Assembly (NCBI GenBank): GCA_964035575.1
Contig: OZ037869.1
Coordinates: forward strand, 806,001 to 870,000
Source: Rhynchopus sp. YZ270_cl-10
Lineage: Eukaryota > Euglenozoa > Diplonemea > Diplonemida > Diplonemidae
Length of the DNA: 64,000 bases
Direction: 5' to 3'
A program made the translations under genes and the position numbers. The notes beneath the pieces were generated by a model, which saw only the letters and a program-made list of their open reading frames with translations, was not told the DNA's origin and ran no database searches. Below are positions 22,422 to 31,686 of this stretch, in pieces; position 1 is the stretch's first letter; each line of letters starts with the position of its first letter.

Positions 22422-23602
22422 CAGGCACTCCGCTAGGTACTAAAGTTCTGTTGATTGTCAACAGAACTTTTTGAAAATGGGGGAAAAAAAAAAAAAAAAA
22501 AAAGTTCTGCTGAGTCAGAGCTCGCGCTAAAGTCCATCCCTCATCCCGGGATTTTTGGGGGTTTTGGTAGGAACGTTTTTTTTTTGCAGTACGGGGATTT
22601 CATTAAGAAACCAGAAGTTCTAATATTGTTGAGTAAGACCACCACATAGTGGACTTGCATATACATGTGACCCCGCCGTGGAACGCAATTGGCTCGGAAA
22701 GTCAAAAGAAAGAGGAGAAAAAAGAAAAGGAAAAAAAAAAAAAAAGTTGGTTACCGTGCGCCTGCGGCGCTGCCTGTTCCCTTCCAGTTTCTACAGGCAA
22801 ACACTTGCCCCCTTTACCTTACACTGACGGGTTTTGACCAAAACCAAGAACTTGTCCATTTCGGCAAATTGACCCCACCACAGAACGGACGAATTCCGGA
22901 AATGCAAATGCCGGTGTTTTCGCGCATTTTCATGTTGCAAGACGTCAGGATCAGGGAGAGAAAATCTGGTTGTGGGATTTACATTGGCCCTCTTTACCCA
23001 CATGGATTTTGACCAAAACCAAAAAATTGGCCATTTCGGCAAAGTGACCCCACCACAGCGCGGACGGATTCCGGAAATTCCAATCGCGGTATGTTTTGGG
23101 GCTGAAAACCCACTGATTTTCAGGAGAAAAATTGCTTCCAAATCTCGGAATTTTCCGAATTTTCCTGAAAATGACCCTTGTTTACGAGTATGGGTTCATA
23201 TTTTGCGAAAATTTAAGTCACTAAAATTTTGTCCATTTTTCCGTATATACCCCACCACAAGCCGGGATTGGCCCGGAAATGCCACAAAACGGGGTTTCCG
23301 GGCCTCCCCAGCTAACCTTTTCAAGGAACGTTTTTCCGTTCCCGAAATCCATTTTTTCCCCATTTTTTCCCATAATTAGCGCGACCACTGTGCTGAGTGG
23401 TTCAGACCCGTTCTACCTGTCAAAAAAGCTCAGGAGAAGAAGATATGGAGAGGTGAGTGCTCAAACGTCCCAAAAAAGTCAAAATCGGGCGTTGGTAAAA
23501 AAAAAAGTTGCGTACAGTGCGCCTGCGGCGCAAGCATGTACCCCACCAACGTGGACCATCAACAGAATATTTTCAAAATCGGGAATCCTAGCGGAGAGCC
23601 TG
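22422..23602. mobile_element. hAT-like element, long copy
   Basis: It starts CAGGCACTCCGCTAGG and ends CCTAGCGGAGAGCCTG, imperfect inverted repeats of the hAT CAG..CTG type. It is flanked by ACATAAAA (22414-22421) and TCATAAAA (23603-23610), an 8 bp duplication with one difference. After the left end comes AAAGTTCTGTTGA..TCAACAGAACTTT, a subterminal hairpin. The middle has a direct repeat of about 85 bp (about 22831-22915 and 23001-23090, with a weaker third copy near 23222) containing TTTTGACCAAAACCAA and GACCCCACCACAG. No transposase is visible, so it is non-autonomous. Confidence 0.7.
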
Positions 23603-23874
23603 TCATAAAATTTAAAAAAAAAAAAAAAACGCCTTTGTTTTTTCGTTCGTGAGAATCGCCGAGAGCAAAAAAAAACCCCCCCTTTTTTTAGATGAGGCAA
23701 ACTGATTACTCTGAGTACGGCTGTTTTGTGGGTAGTAGGAATGGGAAGAGAGGGGGGAAAAAGGGGAAAAATGGAAAAAGGGGAAGTGAAGAGAGAGAGA
23801 GAGTAGCGGTACAAATACAAGGTAACACACCTTTTTTCTTCTATTTCTTTCCTGTTTTTTTTTGCTTATTGAAA

Positions 23875-23922
23875 ACTTGGTTGTATTAGTGTAGACACCC
23901 AAAGGATGAACTACACTACACA
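23875..23922. repeat. Hairpin repeat, family 5 with perfect outer stem
   Basis: TAGTGTAG (23887-23894) pairs perfectly with CTACACTA (23911-23918). The leader GAAAACTTGGTTGTAT matches 3105 and 5860. Confidence 0.5.
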
Positions 23923-24196
23923 ACATTTATTTTCTTTTCCCGTCATCATCTCATTTCCCCCCTCCTGACAAGACGTAACCTATGTCCCAACGGAGAAGAA
24001 GAAAAATGAACGAGAAAAAAAAAAATGAGAAAGAGGAAGAAGAAATGTGTGTGGGGTTTGTTAGGGGGCGTTTTTTTTTGGGGGGGGAAGGGGGGAGATA
24101 ATAATGAATGCATAGGGTAACAAACACATATTTTTTTAAAAAAAGGGGATTGGAAAGATATCTGAATGGAAATAACAACAATAATGTGGTGTCAAT

Positions 24197-24494
24197 CAGG
24201 CACTCCGCTAGGTACTAAAGTTCTGTTGATTGTCAACAGAACTTTTTGAAAATGGGGAAAAAAAGAAAAAAAAAAAAAGTTCTGCTAAGTGGTTCAGACC
24301 CGTTCTACCTGTCAAAAAAGCTCAGGAGAAGAAGATATGGAGAGGTGAGTGCTCAAACGTCCCAAAAAAGTCAAAATCGGGCGTTGGTAAAAAAAAAAGT
24401 TGCGTACCGTGCGCCTGCGGCGCAAGCATGTACCCCACCAACGTGGACCATCAACAGAATATTTTCAAAATCGGAAATCCTAGCGGAGAGCCTG
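24197..24494. mobile_element. hAT-like element, short (MITE) copy
   Basis: The 298 bp element has the same two ends as the copy at 22422-23602 and a perfect 8 bp target duplication GTGTCAAT (24189-24196 and 24495-24502). It keeps about the first 90 and last 210 bases of the long copy; the 0.9 kb between is missing. The junction falls in a TGCTGAGT-type repeat present at both breakpoints of the long copy, so this looks like an internal deletion derivative. Confidence 0.78.
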
Positions 24495-24536
24495 GTGTCA
24501 ATACAAAAAAAAAAAAAAAAACGGTAAATTTAAAAG

Positions 24537-24648
24537 CACGGATGCTGCCAGATCTGGCCAGATCTGGAAACAAGATCTCCACATCTGGAAAACGAGCCAG
24601 ATCTGGGAAATTGGCCCCCAAATCTGGCCAGATCTGGCAGCATCCGTG
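24537..24648. mobile_element. 112 bp MITE built of CCAGATCTGG units
   Basis: CACGGATGCTGCCAGATCTG at the left is the exact inverse of the right end. The body repeats CCAGATCTGG and CCACATCTGG. TAAAAG flanks both sides (24531-24536, 24649-24654), suggesting a 6 bp target duplication. It starts only 35 bases after the short hAT copy's target duplication. I do not recognise the family. Confidence 0.65.
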
Positions 24649-24982
24649 TAAAAGAGAAAATAACGTGACCCAAATTCCTACCAATTCTCTTAATCCCCAT
24701 GGGTATTAACATCAATGGGTAGGAGCTTGGGTACTCATGTCATTTCCCCATTTGCTAAGATGATTATAAGCTTTAGACGTGCTTAGTAGCCCTTTCAAAA
24801 GAATATTTTTTTTACCATATCTTCTCATTTGTTAAAAGGATAAAAGGCACGTCCTTCCCTTCTGGTACATGAAGTTATACTTAATAAATGTGGATAGGAA
24901 AATGGGGTGAGCAATTCTGTATAGCCGCCACATCAAAAACTACCAGATATTTTTTTTTTTTTGTGAAAGCTGCGTTGACACT

Positions 24983-25018
24983 TAGTGTAGGCATTCCGAG
25001 AGGAATGCACTGCACTGT
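24983..25018. repeat. Best-folded family 5 hairpin
   Basis: GCATTCC (24991-24997) pairs perfectly with GGAATGC (25002-25008) around GAGA. Outside it, TAGTGTAG (24983-24990) pairs over all eight bases with CTGCACTG (25010-25017) using two G-U pairs. The stem sequence differs from other copies, so pairing rather than sequence seems kept. Confidence 0.55.
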
Positions 25019-25657
25019 GTACTCTTTTGTTTTGTACATACCCATCGAAATGAGTGCTCCCCACTGCTCATTGCTGGAGCGTGCAGAGGTGAGTGGTACC
25101 AACAGTAAAAAACAACAACAACAAACAAAAATCAATAATCCAAGACAAGAAAATTTTAACCCTCAACAACACAGCGTTGTCCCTACCGCTGGTTTGGAGG
25201 AAAGCCCAATGGGAAATTAACAATAAAAATTATACAAATTTTTAAAGAATAATACAAAATAAAGTGCAAGGTGCAAAATGCCATTGGAGGCGTTTTACAA
25301 AAGAGAATACAAAACAAAAACAGATAAAATGTCACCCAAAAAAAAAACGGGGCTTTTATATAAAATGCTAGTGAACCGTTTACAAACTAAATGAACAAAA
25401 AAAAAGGGGGAACTGAGAAAAAAAAATAATCCAGATTTTAGTGGCATTACTCACATATTTTTTTGGAAGGGTTTTAGAAAAATAATGTAGTTTTTTGACA
25501 AAAGGAAAACAATGATGGGAAGGGGGAAGGGAGAGAATACAATGTGTTAAGGGAAATGAAGCAGAGCACTCTTTCTGAGAAAAAAGAGTGTGGGAATGGG
25601 GCCAGTGGAGTTTTTGGGCCTTTTTTACTATCTTTTTGTGAAGGGGGAAAAAAAAGA

Positions 25658-25735
25658 GAAGTTGAAAGTGCAAACGCCTCATCGTTCATCGGCGGACGCA
25701 CTGATTCTCCGTGGGATATCGAACCCCATTGAGAG
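25658..25735 (-). repeat. Family 4 repeat with T-arm-like end
   Basis: AGTGC (25667-25671) pairs with GCACT (25698-25702). On the minus strand it also has TGGGGTTCGATATCCCA, which folds as a five-pair stem (one G-U) with a seven-base TTCGATA loop, as a tRNA T-arm does. No complete tRNA is present. Confidence 0.45.
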
Positions 25736-26765
25736 CATTTTCATTTGAAATAAATAAATGGAAGTTGGAAGTGCAAATGCCTCCACCCTCAGCGATCAAA
25801 CGGAGGGAACACTTTATTTTAAAGAAATAAGGCGAAGAAAGCTGAAACAGAATGTCGGAGAAAAATCTGTGTAGGTCTAAGTATGTCGATACTCTTAAAC
25901 ACAGAAGAAGACGGGGGTATTGGACAAAAAAAGATGTCGTTAAGCTTTCCACAATACATCCTTTTATCACCTCAAAGGAATGTATGTACTTCCAATTTTT
26001 TGAAAAATTTGGTCGTATTAGTGCAGACACCCGAGGATGAGCTCCACTATACTCTTGACTGTTTTTATCTTTTTTTCCAAGGAGATTGCAGCAATCTGCA
26101 GCAGTTCATTCATCGAAAATCTTTAAGTACGATTTTCGCAAAAAAAAAAACAAAAAACAAAAAAAATATCTTCATTCCTTTGTTGAGATGGGTTTTGTTT
26201 TGAAAAAATATGGAACACTGTAGTTGTCACACTATGCATGGTCCTGTTTTCTTTCATTGTGTATGTATGTGACTCGCTGGTCACAAGGATGTTGATGCGG
26301 GGGAAGGGGAAGGGGTGAATAAGGGGAAACGAATTTGGTACAATCAACTTTGATGATACCAGACAAATATAAAAGCAACGTTTTACCCTTTGCAGACGAC
26401 ATACAGTTCTCCCCTTCTCGATTTGGTTGTCTTTGCAAAAAGGGGATAAAACAAAAGAAAGAAAAACAAATATGATGAACCGAAGTACACCAAAAAAAAC
26501 TAGAAGAAGAGAGACGGGAACAAGAAGATTTTTAAGATCAATCTGAGCCACGCGTTGTGCTTAACAAATATAGCCTCTTGTGGCGTGGCTGAAGGGGGGT
26601 GGATTCGCACTTCTTGCGTACTTTTTTTTGCAACTTTTTGCACCCCCCATTACCATCTTGCATATTTGAATATGTCTCCTCCTCTCCTCTCTCTTCCACT
26701 TTTTTGAGAAATTATTTCGAAAAAAAAAAAAGTCTGTCAAAAACAGGATGCAATAAAATTGTCTT

Positions 26766-28445
26766 TCACTCCATCGGGAGTGGTGTGTGTGGGAAGTAGT
26801 ATTTTGCGATGCACCAGGTCGCAAACATCACACAGATGACTGGCTTGGCACGGAGCAACGGAATGAAGAAGGCCGCCACATCGCTTTCATCCCACGCCAC
26901 CCCGGTACAGTCCGAATCGAGCGGGTTGTTCGCCGTCATGAACGAGATTGTGGCCAATTCAAGCGACTGAAGCAGTTGTGGGGGAAGCTTCTTCCAGCTG
27001 AGAACTGTCAATAGCACGGTGATCACACTGAAGTGACACATGCGGTACGTAGAGTCTTGCAGCAACTTCGCTACGGCATACAGGTTGGTTGCGCTGCATG
27101 CATTCGAACACAGTGGGTGCACCAACAAATTGAACACCGTGCCCAACGCATTTTGCGCCAACAACGCGGCTGTTTGGTTATCCCTCACCCCAGAGAGAGG
27201 GAGGTCGCTGTGAAGCTGCGACGCATAGTCGAAGGGAACCGGAAGCTGTCTGAGGCATGAGAAGCACGCCCCCAGGATGTCCACCACCAACTCTGTGTCC
27301 AGCAGCACCGACGTCGGCCCAATCAGGTTGAAAAGCGCCTGAAACACCTCCACCCGCAGAGCCGCAGACGAATGCGCATCCCCCGCAAGCGCCACCAATT
27401 CCGACACATCGCGGTCACCCTTCTTCACAAACATACCGCCCCTCTTTCTCTTACACCTCGCAACCTCAAACAGCGCCTTGCAATACCCGACCTTCACGGT
27501 GTCAGAGTCGGTACTGTTTTTCAAAGAGATCAAATCGTAGAACGGCGTGAGCGGAATGGACAGCTCTAAGGCAAGAGTCAGGTTCACCCTGACAAGCAGA
27601 TCCCTGCATGGATCCAGAAAGGTTGTGTCAAACTCCAAGGCCGCGCTGGAGTCGATATCGACTGCAACCTCTTCCTGCACATCAAAGCGGTTCAGCGAAT
27701 CGCGAATGGACACAGTACAGTGCGAGCCATAGTAATGCGAGGTAGCATCCGTTGTCCATTTGTTTGTTGTCCAGAGACGTACCAGACCGATCTGTCTGTG
27801 CGGAACCTTGACCGTACCTTTGTTCTTCTTCGCCTCCTTCGAGGCAATATCCCTTTGTGGTGAGGATCCGTTCGGAAATGCTACACTGTTTCCCATAATG
27901 GAGGGCAAAGGAGCGGCATGTGGTGTGGATGTTGGTACGGTGCCTGGTGGTGGGGAGGGGAGGAGCATGGCGCCGAGAGGGTCCTGGGTGACGTGAGCGG
28001 CGGAGGAGGGCTGCAGAGGAATGGGGTTGCCTCGTTCGAGCTCTACTTCGAGCTGCCAGCGGATGGGGTCTCCCAAGGCGTCGTTGGAGAAGGTGAATTC
28101 GTTGCTCCTCCTGCGGAAGGGTTCTGCATGGGTAGGAAGAGACAGCTTCCAATGCACTGTCGCACTGCTTGTCGGGATTTTGGAGTTGACAGCAAGGTCA
28201 CGCTCCTTCTGAGATTGGAAGTAGAAGCGTTTCCAGCAGCTCGGCTGTGCGGTTTCGGGTACCCTCCAATCATCCTGCCTGCATTTGTGAAGGAACTGCT
28301 GCTTCCAAAGGTCGCGATGACGTACAATGCAACGCCACTCAGAGTTGCAGACCTCGATCTGCCCCAGGTCCTCTGCATCCAAGTACGTCAGCATGTTTGC
28401 AATCAGCTCCCAAGGCAGGTCATTCAGCTCTCGGAGAGAAGTCAT
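26766..28445 (-). CDS. F-box protein with helical C-terminal region
   Basis: This encodes 559 residues from the Met of MTSLRELNDLPWELI. Residues 7-51 are an F-box (LNDLPWELIANMLTYLDAED, then the WRCIVRHRDLWKQQF end), the part that docks substrate receptors onto Skp1 in SCF ubiquitin ligases. Residues about 90-300 are beta-rich with a low-complexity Pro/Ser insert. About 330-550 is Leu/Ala-rich and helical, perhaps armadillo-like, and is the candidate substrate-binding part. The target is unknown. The 5'-UTR carries a (GTGTT)n pentamer array at about 28468-28500. The stop is at the 26766 edge, 198 bases separate the ATG from the METTL16 stop, and both genes run the same way. Confidence 0.75.
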   Translation of the reverse strand: MTSLRELNDLPWELIANMLTYLDAEDLGQIEVCNSEWRCIVRHRDLWKQQFLHKCRQDDWRVPETAQPSCWKRFYFQSQKERDLAVNSKIPTSSATVHWKLSLPTHAEPFRRRSNEFTFSNDALGDPIRWQLEVELERGNPIPLQPSSAAHVTQDPLGAMLLPSPPPGTVPTSTPHAAPLPSIMGNSVAFPNGSSPQRDIASKEAKKNKGTVKVPHRQIGLVRLWTTNKWTTDATSHYYGSHCTVSIRDSLNRFDVQEEVAVDIDSSAALEFDTTFLDPCRDLLVRVNLTLALELSIPLTPFYDLISLKNSTDSDTVKVGYCKALFEVARCKRKRGGMFVKKGDRDVSELVALAGDAHSSAALRVEVFQALFNLIGPTSVLLDTELVVDILGACFSCLRQLPVPFDYASQLHSDLPLSGVRDNQTAALLAQNALGTVFNLLVHPLCSNACSATNLYAVAKLLQDSTYRMCHFSVITVLLTVLSWKKLPPQLLQSLELATISFMTANNPLDSDCTGVAWDESDVAAFFIPLLRAKPVICVMFATWCIAKYYFPHTPLPME

Positions 28446-28642
28446 GTTGAGGGGGGGGTGGAGTAGGTGGTGTTGTGTTGTGTTGTGTTGTGTTGTGTTT
28501 CTCCAGTTACCCCTATGGTGCTTATGAGGGGGGTTAATGTGTGAGTAATATGGGGTGGAATTGGAAGAAGAAAAAAATGTGGGATATGGCGAAATGAACT
28601 GAATGGTAGTTCTCAAAAAAAAAATCCCCACCTTTTCCCCCC

Positions 28643-29662
28643 TCAATCACTCTCGTATCCTTCCGAGAAGTCTGGTGTCCGGTCTTCGCTTTCTTCATCC
28701 TCCTCCTTCCCCTCGACTTCGGTAGCATCAGTTAGAAGGTCCAGCGGAGTTCCATTTTTTTCCATTTTGAGAACTTTCCACGCAACAAGCCACCGTGTCG
28801 TGGTACCTCGGGTGAACTCCGTGCATCGGAAGTCGACTGTCCCGCGGAGCGTTTCTAATATCTTCCTGAAGGCCCTCAGAGACACCTTCCTCCCAAACAT
28901 GGTGCTATACCAGGTTACGACATGAGGCCCAAGCTGCAGGCTTTCTGATAGAAGTCGCGAGACAAATGCCAGCTCACCCCCTTCTACCTCATTCTCCGAG
29001 GTAGTCAATGTGCATACCCCTTGGTTTCCCTTACGCCGTTTCGTGGCGGGACACCCTCCCCCTCCTCCACCACCTCCACCCTCCTCAAAAAACGGCGGAT
29101 TGCACACCGTAAACGACAGCACCCCCTCCCCCCTCCCCAACCTCTTCGCCACCCCCCGAACCGCAGGGATTAACACCCCCTCTTCTGCACGCAGAAGGAA
29201 CACCTTTCCTTTTAACCTCTCATTTGCATCTATGATACTGGCAGCATGCTTTAAGGAGAGGTCATCGGTGTCAGTACCGTACATTGTTGCGACACCTTCT
29301 CCTATCGCGAGAAGTGGGTATATAATAGAGGCGCCAGTACCGATGTCCAAACCTGTAGTTGGTTTGTCCGTTTGTTCCAAAGCAAGAAGGGATAGGATCC
29401 ACCGTACGTAGGCAAGGCGGTTTGGTACTGGAGGGCATAGGTTGCGTTCTGGAAGACTCCATTTGATGTTATATTGCAGACGCAAAACCGCAGCAACTAC
29501 AATGCGTGCGACGCTTTCATCACGGAGGGAAACCTTCCAACATTCAGAGGTGCGCGTCATCACCCCTTTACAGCTTGCATCGTGCTCGGCAAGAACTGAC
29601 AACAGATAATCCCCACTCTCACTAATGCATTGTACGAATACGTCCTCCCCAGGAGAAGACAT
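28643..29662 (-). CDS. METTL16: METTL16-type RNA adenine-N6 methyltransferase
   Basis: This 339-residue protein matches the METTL16/RlmF family (DUF890). After an N-terminal helical region comes LCPPVPNRLAYVRWI, the SAM-binding motif LDIGTGASIIYPLL (residues 105-118), the catalytic CNPPFF (187-192), AEGGEL-like VEGGELAFV and a conserved TRWLVAWKVL near the end. Human METTL16 methylates U6 snRNA and MAT2A hairpins; bacterial RlmF methylates 23S rRNA. This protein lacks the long vertebrate C-terminal domain (human 562 aa) and has a poly-Gly insert after NPPFF. A nuclear U6 role is inference. An acceptor-like CCCCTTTTCAG ends at 29700, 38 bases before the ATG. Confidence 0.9.
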   Translation of the reverse strand: MSSPGEDVFVQCISESGDYLLSVLAEHDASCKGVMTRTSECWKVSLRDESVARIVVAAVLRLQYNIKWSLPERNLCPPVPNRLAYVRWILSLLALEQTDKPTTGLDIGTGASIIYPLLAIGEGVATMYGTDTDDLSLKHAASIIDANERLKGKVFLLRAEEGVLIPAVRGVAKRLGRGEGVLSFTVCNPPFFEEGGGGGGGGGCPATKRRKGNQGVCTLTTSENEVEGGELAFVSRLLSESLQLGPHVVTWYSTMFGRKVSLRAFRKILETLRGTVDFRCTEFTRGTTTRWLVAWKVLKMEKNGTPLDLLTDATEVEGKEEDEESEDRTPDFSEGYESD

Positions 29663-29913
29663 CGGAAGAAGAGGAGTAAAAGGTTGAGTAGTGAACAGAC
29701 TGAAAAGGGGTTTTATGCGGTTGTGAGGTTGAAAAATCGGACAATCAAGAAGGGAAAAAATGAGGTGATAGGGAAGGGACATTTTTTTTCTATTCCTTTG
29801 GAAGGAAAAGGAAATTCGTTGTTGTAATGTTTATTTTTGTGTAGAGCGTTTCGCTGTCATTCTTTGGAAACACAGAACCTCCAAAATATCCCCTCCGTTC
29901 CCCACCCCATCCC

Positions 29914-31686
29914 TTACAACGAACACTCACCTTGGTGAAACGGCATCCCAGATACGGCTTCTGTTGAAGCAGTTCGCTCTCTGGTCGCAGGCACAGTAAA
30001 ATTCCTCCACAGACGTGCTTCCCCACCTTCATCAACATGATTGGAACCAGAGAGGAGAACACATTTTTGGGTTGAAACCTCGAGCGACCAGATCTGGCAT
30101 ACAGTAGGCCCAGCCTTGTGACAACGTTCGCAGCACGATACGGCGGCAGATGGATAGGCGGTGGTCCCTTTACCATCTGTCTTGGGCAGTTCAATTTCTG
30201 TTGTGACTGTACCATGTTGTGGTGTATACGCTACACCAACCTCTAGGTAGCAAATACCAAGTGGTGTTGTGAGATAGTGAACATCAGAGTTGGTGCCCTG
30301 TGCGGTGTGGGTTGCGCGCAGTCTCCGAAGCGGCTGTGCATATCGTAGGATGGAAAGCCCAATGCTGCCAGAAAGATCGTTTTTCTTGAATGCCTTTGCA
30401 TCTGCGAAGTGTTCATCATCCTCGTCAAGGTATTCTGCACTCTGTCCAGAACGTTTGATGCGCTGTACATTTGCGCGCAGCTTCGCCTCAAAATCTGAGG
30501 TAGATTTCAACCCATATCGATTCAACGCTATACCCGCATCGCAACAGTCGTGACACTCCCTTTGTGTGAGCGAGGGGTACCGCAGCAGGCCGTTGCGACA
30601 GGATTCACTCTTCCAGTTCGCATGTTTACCATGCGCGATGTGCTTAAAGGCACCGTGCGGTTTGGCTTCCTCCTTCCTTCGATGCCGTTCGGCGCGCTTC
30701 CATGAAGTAGTGTTGACCGGATGTGATAATGCGCCGATGTGTCCACGTTTCACACAGTGCTTCACATTGTAGATGATACGATGTTGTCGACACATTCCAC
30801 ATGCCTCTCCCTGTACACATCCCTTAGGGTATCTGTGCTCCATGCAATCACCGCCACTTTCAATTTGCGATTCAATCCTCAGCCCTTCTCTCGCCTCTAC
30901 GTTGCCAGAGGCTCCAAACTGCTCCCATGGTACGGTGATGTAGGCGAGGTGTTCGTTGCAAGCATTTTTAATATATTGTGACAAACTGCAATCCTGGCGT
31001 GGATACACAAACTGCGATGTGTCCATAGGAAGAAGCCAATCAACATACCCTGCAACACGTCTGTGGCAGGCCTTCACAAACCAACACTCCTTTACAGAGG
31101 GAGGTATCCACCCTGTTCGTGGGTTCGTCCCGACACCGTACATCTGACACCCTGCAGTCTCATTCTCAGGCACCTCCGGCATGCTTTCTGGAATAACCGT
31201 CACCACCCCTAGCCCCTGATACTTCTTCAGAAACTTCTTAGTCAGAAAGATCTCCGGGTTGTTCGGAACAGTATAATCATTGAAGTCGAACACAAACAAA
31301 TGATCGACCCCTGCAAGACGGTGAAACTCTATCCACTCCACTAAATGATCACCACCCTTTAAGGTTGACGCGCAGACCCCAAAGTGCCAATGGTGGGTCT
31401 CCTCTGAAATCTTTGCAATAGTGGTGCTAGGCGAGCGCGTTGGCGGGAGCGGTACTGGCTTCGGTCCCTTTAGGGTTGGTACCGGTGCATACACCTTACG
31501 CTTCACTAAACGCTTGGGCACAACCATCGGTGTATGACTCCCTTCAGAAGGCATCTGAGGCAGTGGTGTTGTCTCTATTGGCGAAGAAGAGGCGTCTGCC
31601 ACACGCATGTCCATAGTCTGGTACACCACCACCAAGGCAACCAGAGCCACCCCAGCCAACCATTTGTGCCTGCTACATCTACTCAT
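29914..31686 (-). CDS. Family 92-like glycosyltransferase with PAN-like tail
   Basis: This 590-residue protein begins with a short basic end and one membrane helix (about residues 9-23, WLAGVALVALVVVY), the type II layout of Golgi glycosyltransferases. A Pro-rich stem follows. Residues about 100-330 match the GT92/DUF23 fold: HFGVCASTLKGGDHLVEWIEFHRLAGVDHLF, then DWLLPMDTSQFVYP where the family usually has DxDEF. The last 110 residues hold CCERCHKAG..CQIW..KCVLL, as in a PAN/apple domain. Known GT92 enzymes add galactose to N-glycans; the sugar here cannot be read. The changed metal-site motif (MDTSQF, residues 221-226) leaves activity uncertain. A CAG lies 8 bases before the ATG. Confidence 0.75.
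   Translation of the reverse strand: MSRCSRHKWLAGVALVALVVVYQTMDMRVADASSSPIETTPLPQMPSEGSHTPMVVPKRLVKRKVYAPVPTLKGPKPVPLPPTRSPSTTIAKISEETHHWHFGVCASTLKGGDHLVEWIEFHRLAGVDHLFVFDFNDYTVPNNPEIFLTKKFLKKYQGLGVVTVIPESMPEVPENETAGCQMYGVGTNPRTGWIPPSVKECWFVKACHRRVAGYVDWLLPMDTSQFVYPRQDCSLSQYIKNACNEHLAYITVPWEQFGASGNVEAREGLRIESQIESGGDCMEHRYPKGCVQGEACGMCRQHRIIYNVKHCVKRGHIGALSHPVNTTSWKRAERHRRKEEAKPHGAFKHIAHGKHANWKSESCRNGLLRYPSLTQRECHDCCDAGIALNRYGLKSTSDFEAKLRANVQRIKRSGQSAEYLDEDDEHFADAKAFKKNDLSGSIGLSILRYAQPLRRLRATHTAQGTNSDVHYLTTPLGICYLEVGVAYTPQHGTVTTEIELPKTDGKGTTAYPSAAVSCCERCHKAGPTVCQIWSLEVSTQKCVLLSGSNHVDEGGEARLWRNFTVPATRERTASTEAVSGMPFHQGECSL

Larger units (their letters stand above)
24655..26765. other. Intergenic with hairpin repeats, no gene seen
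   Basis: Homopolymer-rich and AT-rich. It holds hairpins at 24762-24796 (family 2), 24983-25018 and 26005-26050 (family 5), 25658-25735 and 25760-25800 (family 4), and 26205-26240 (family 6). The frames present are short and unconserved. Confidence 0.5.

Noticed and set aside
25658-25735. tRNA gene
   Set aside because: Only a T-arm-like segment is present. I could not find acceptor, D and anticodon arms in the right order.
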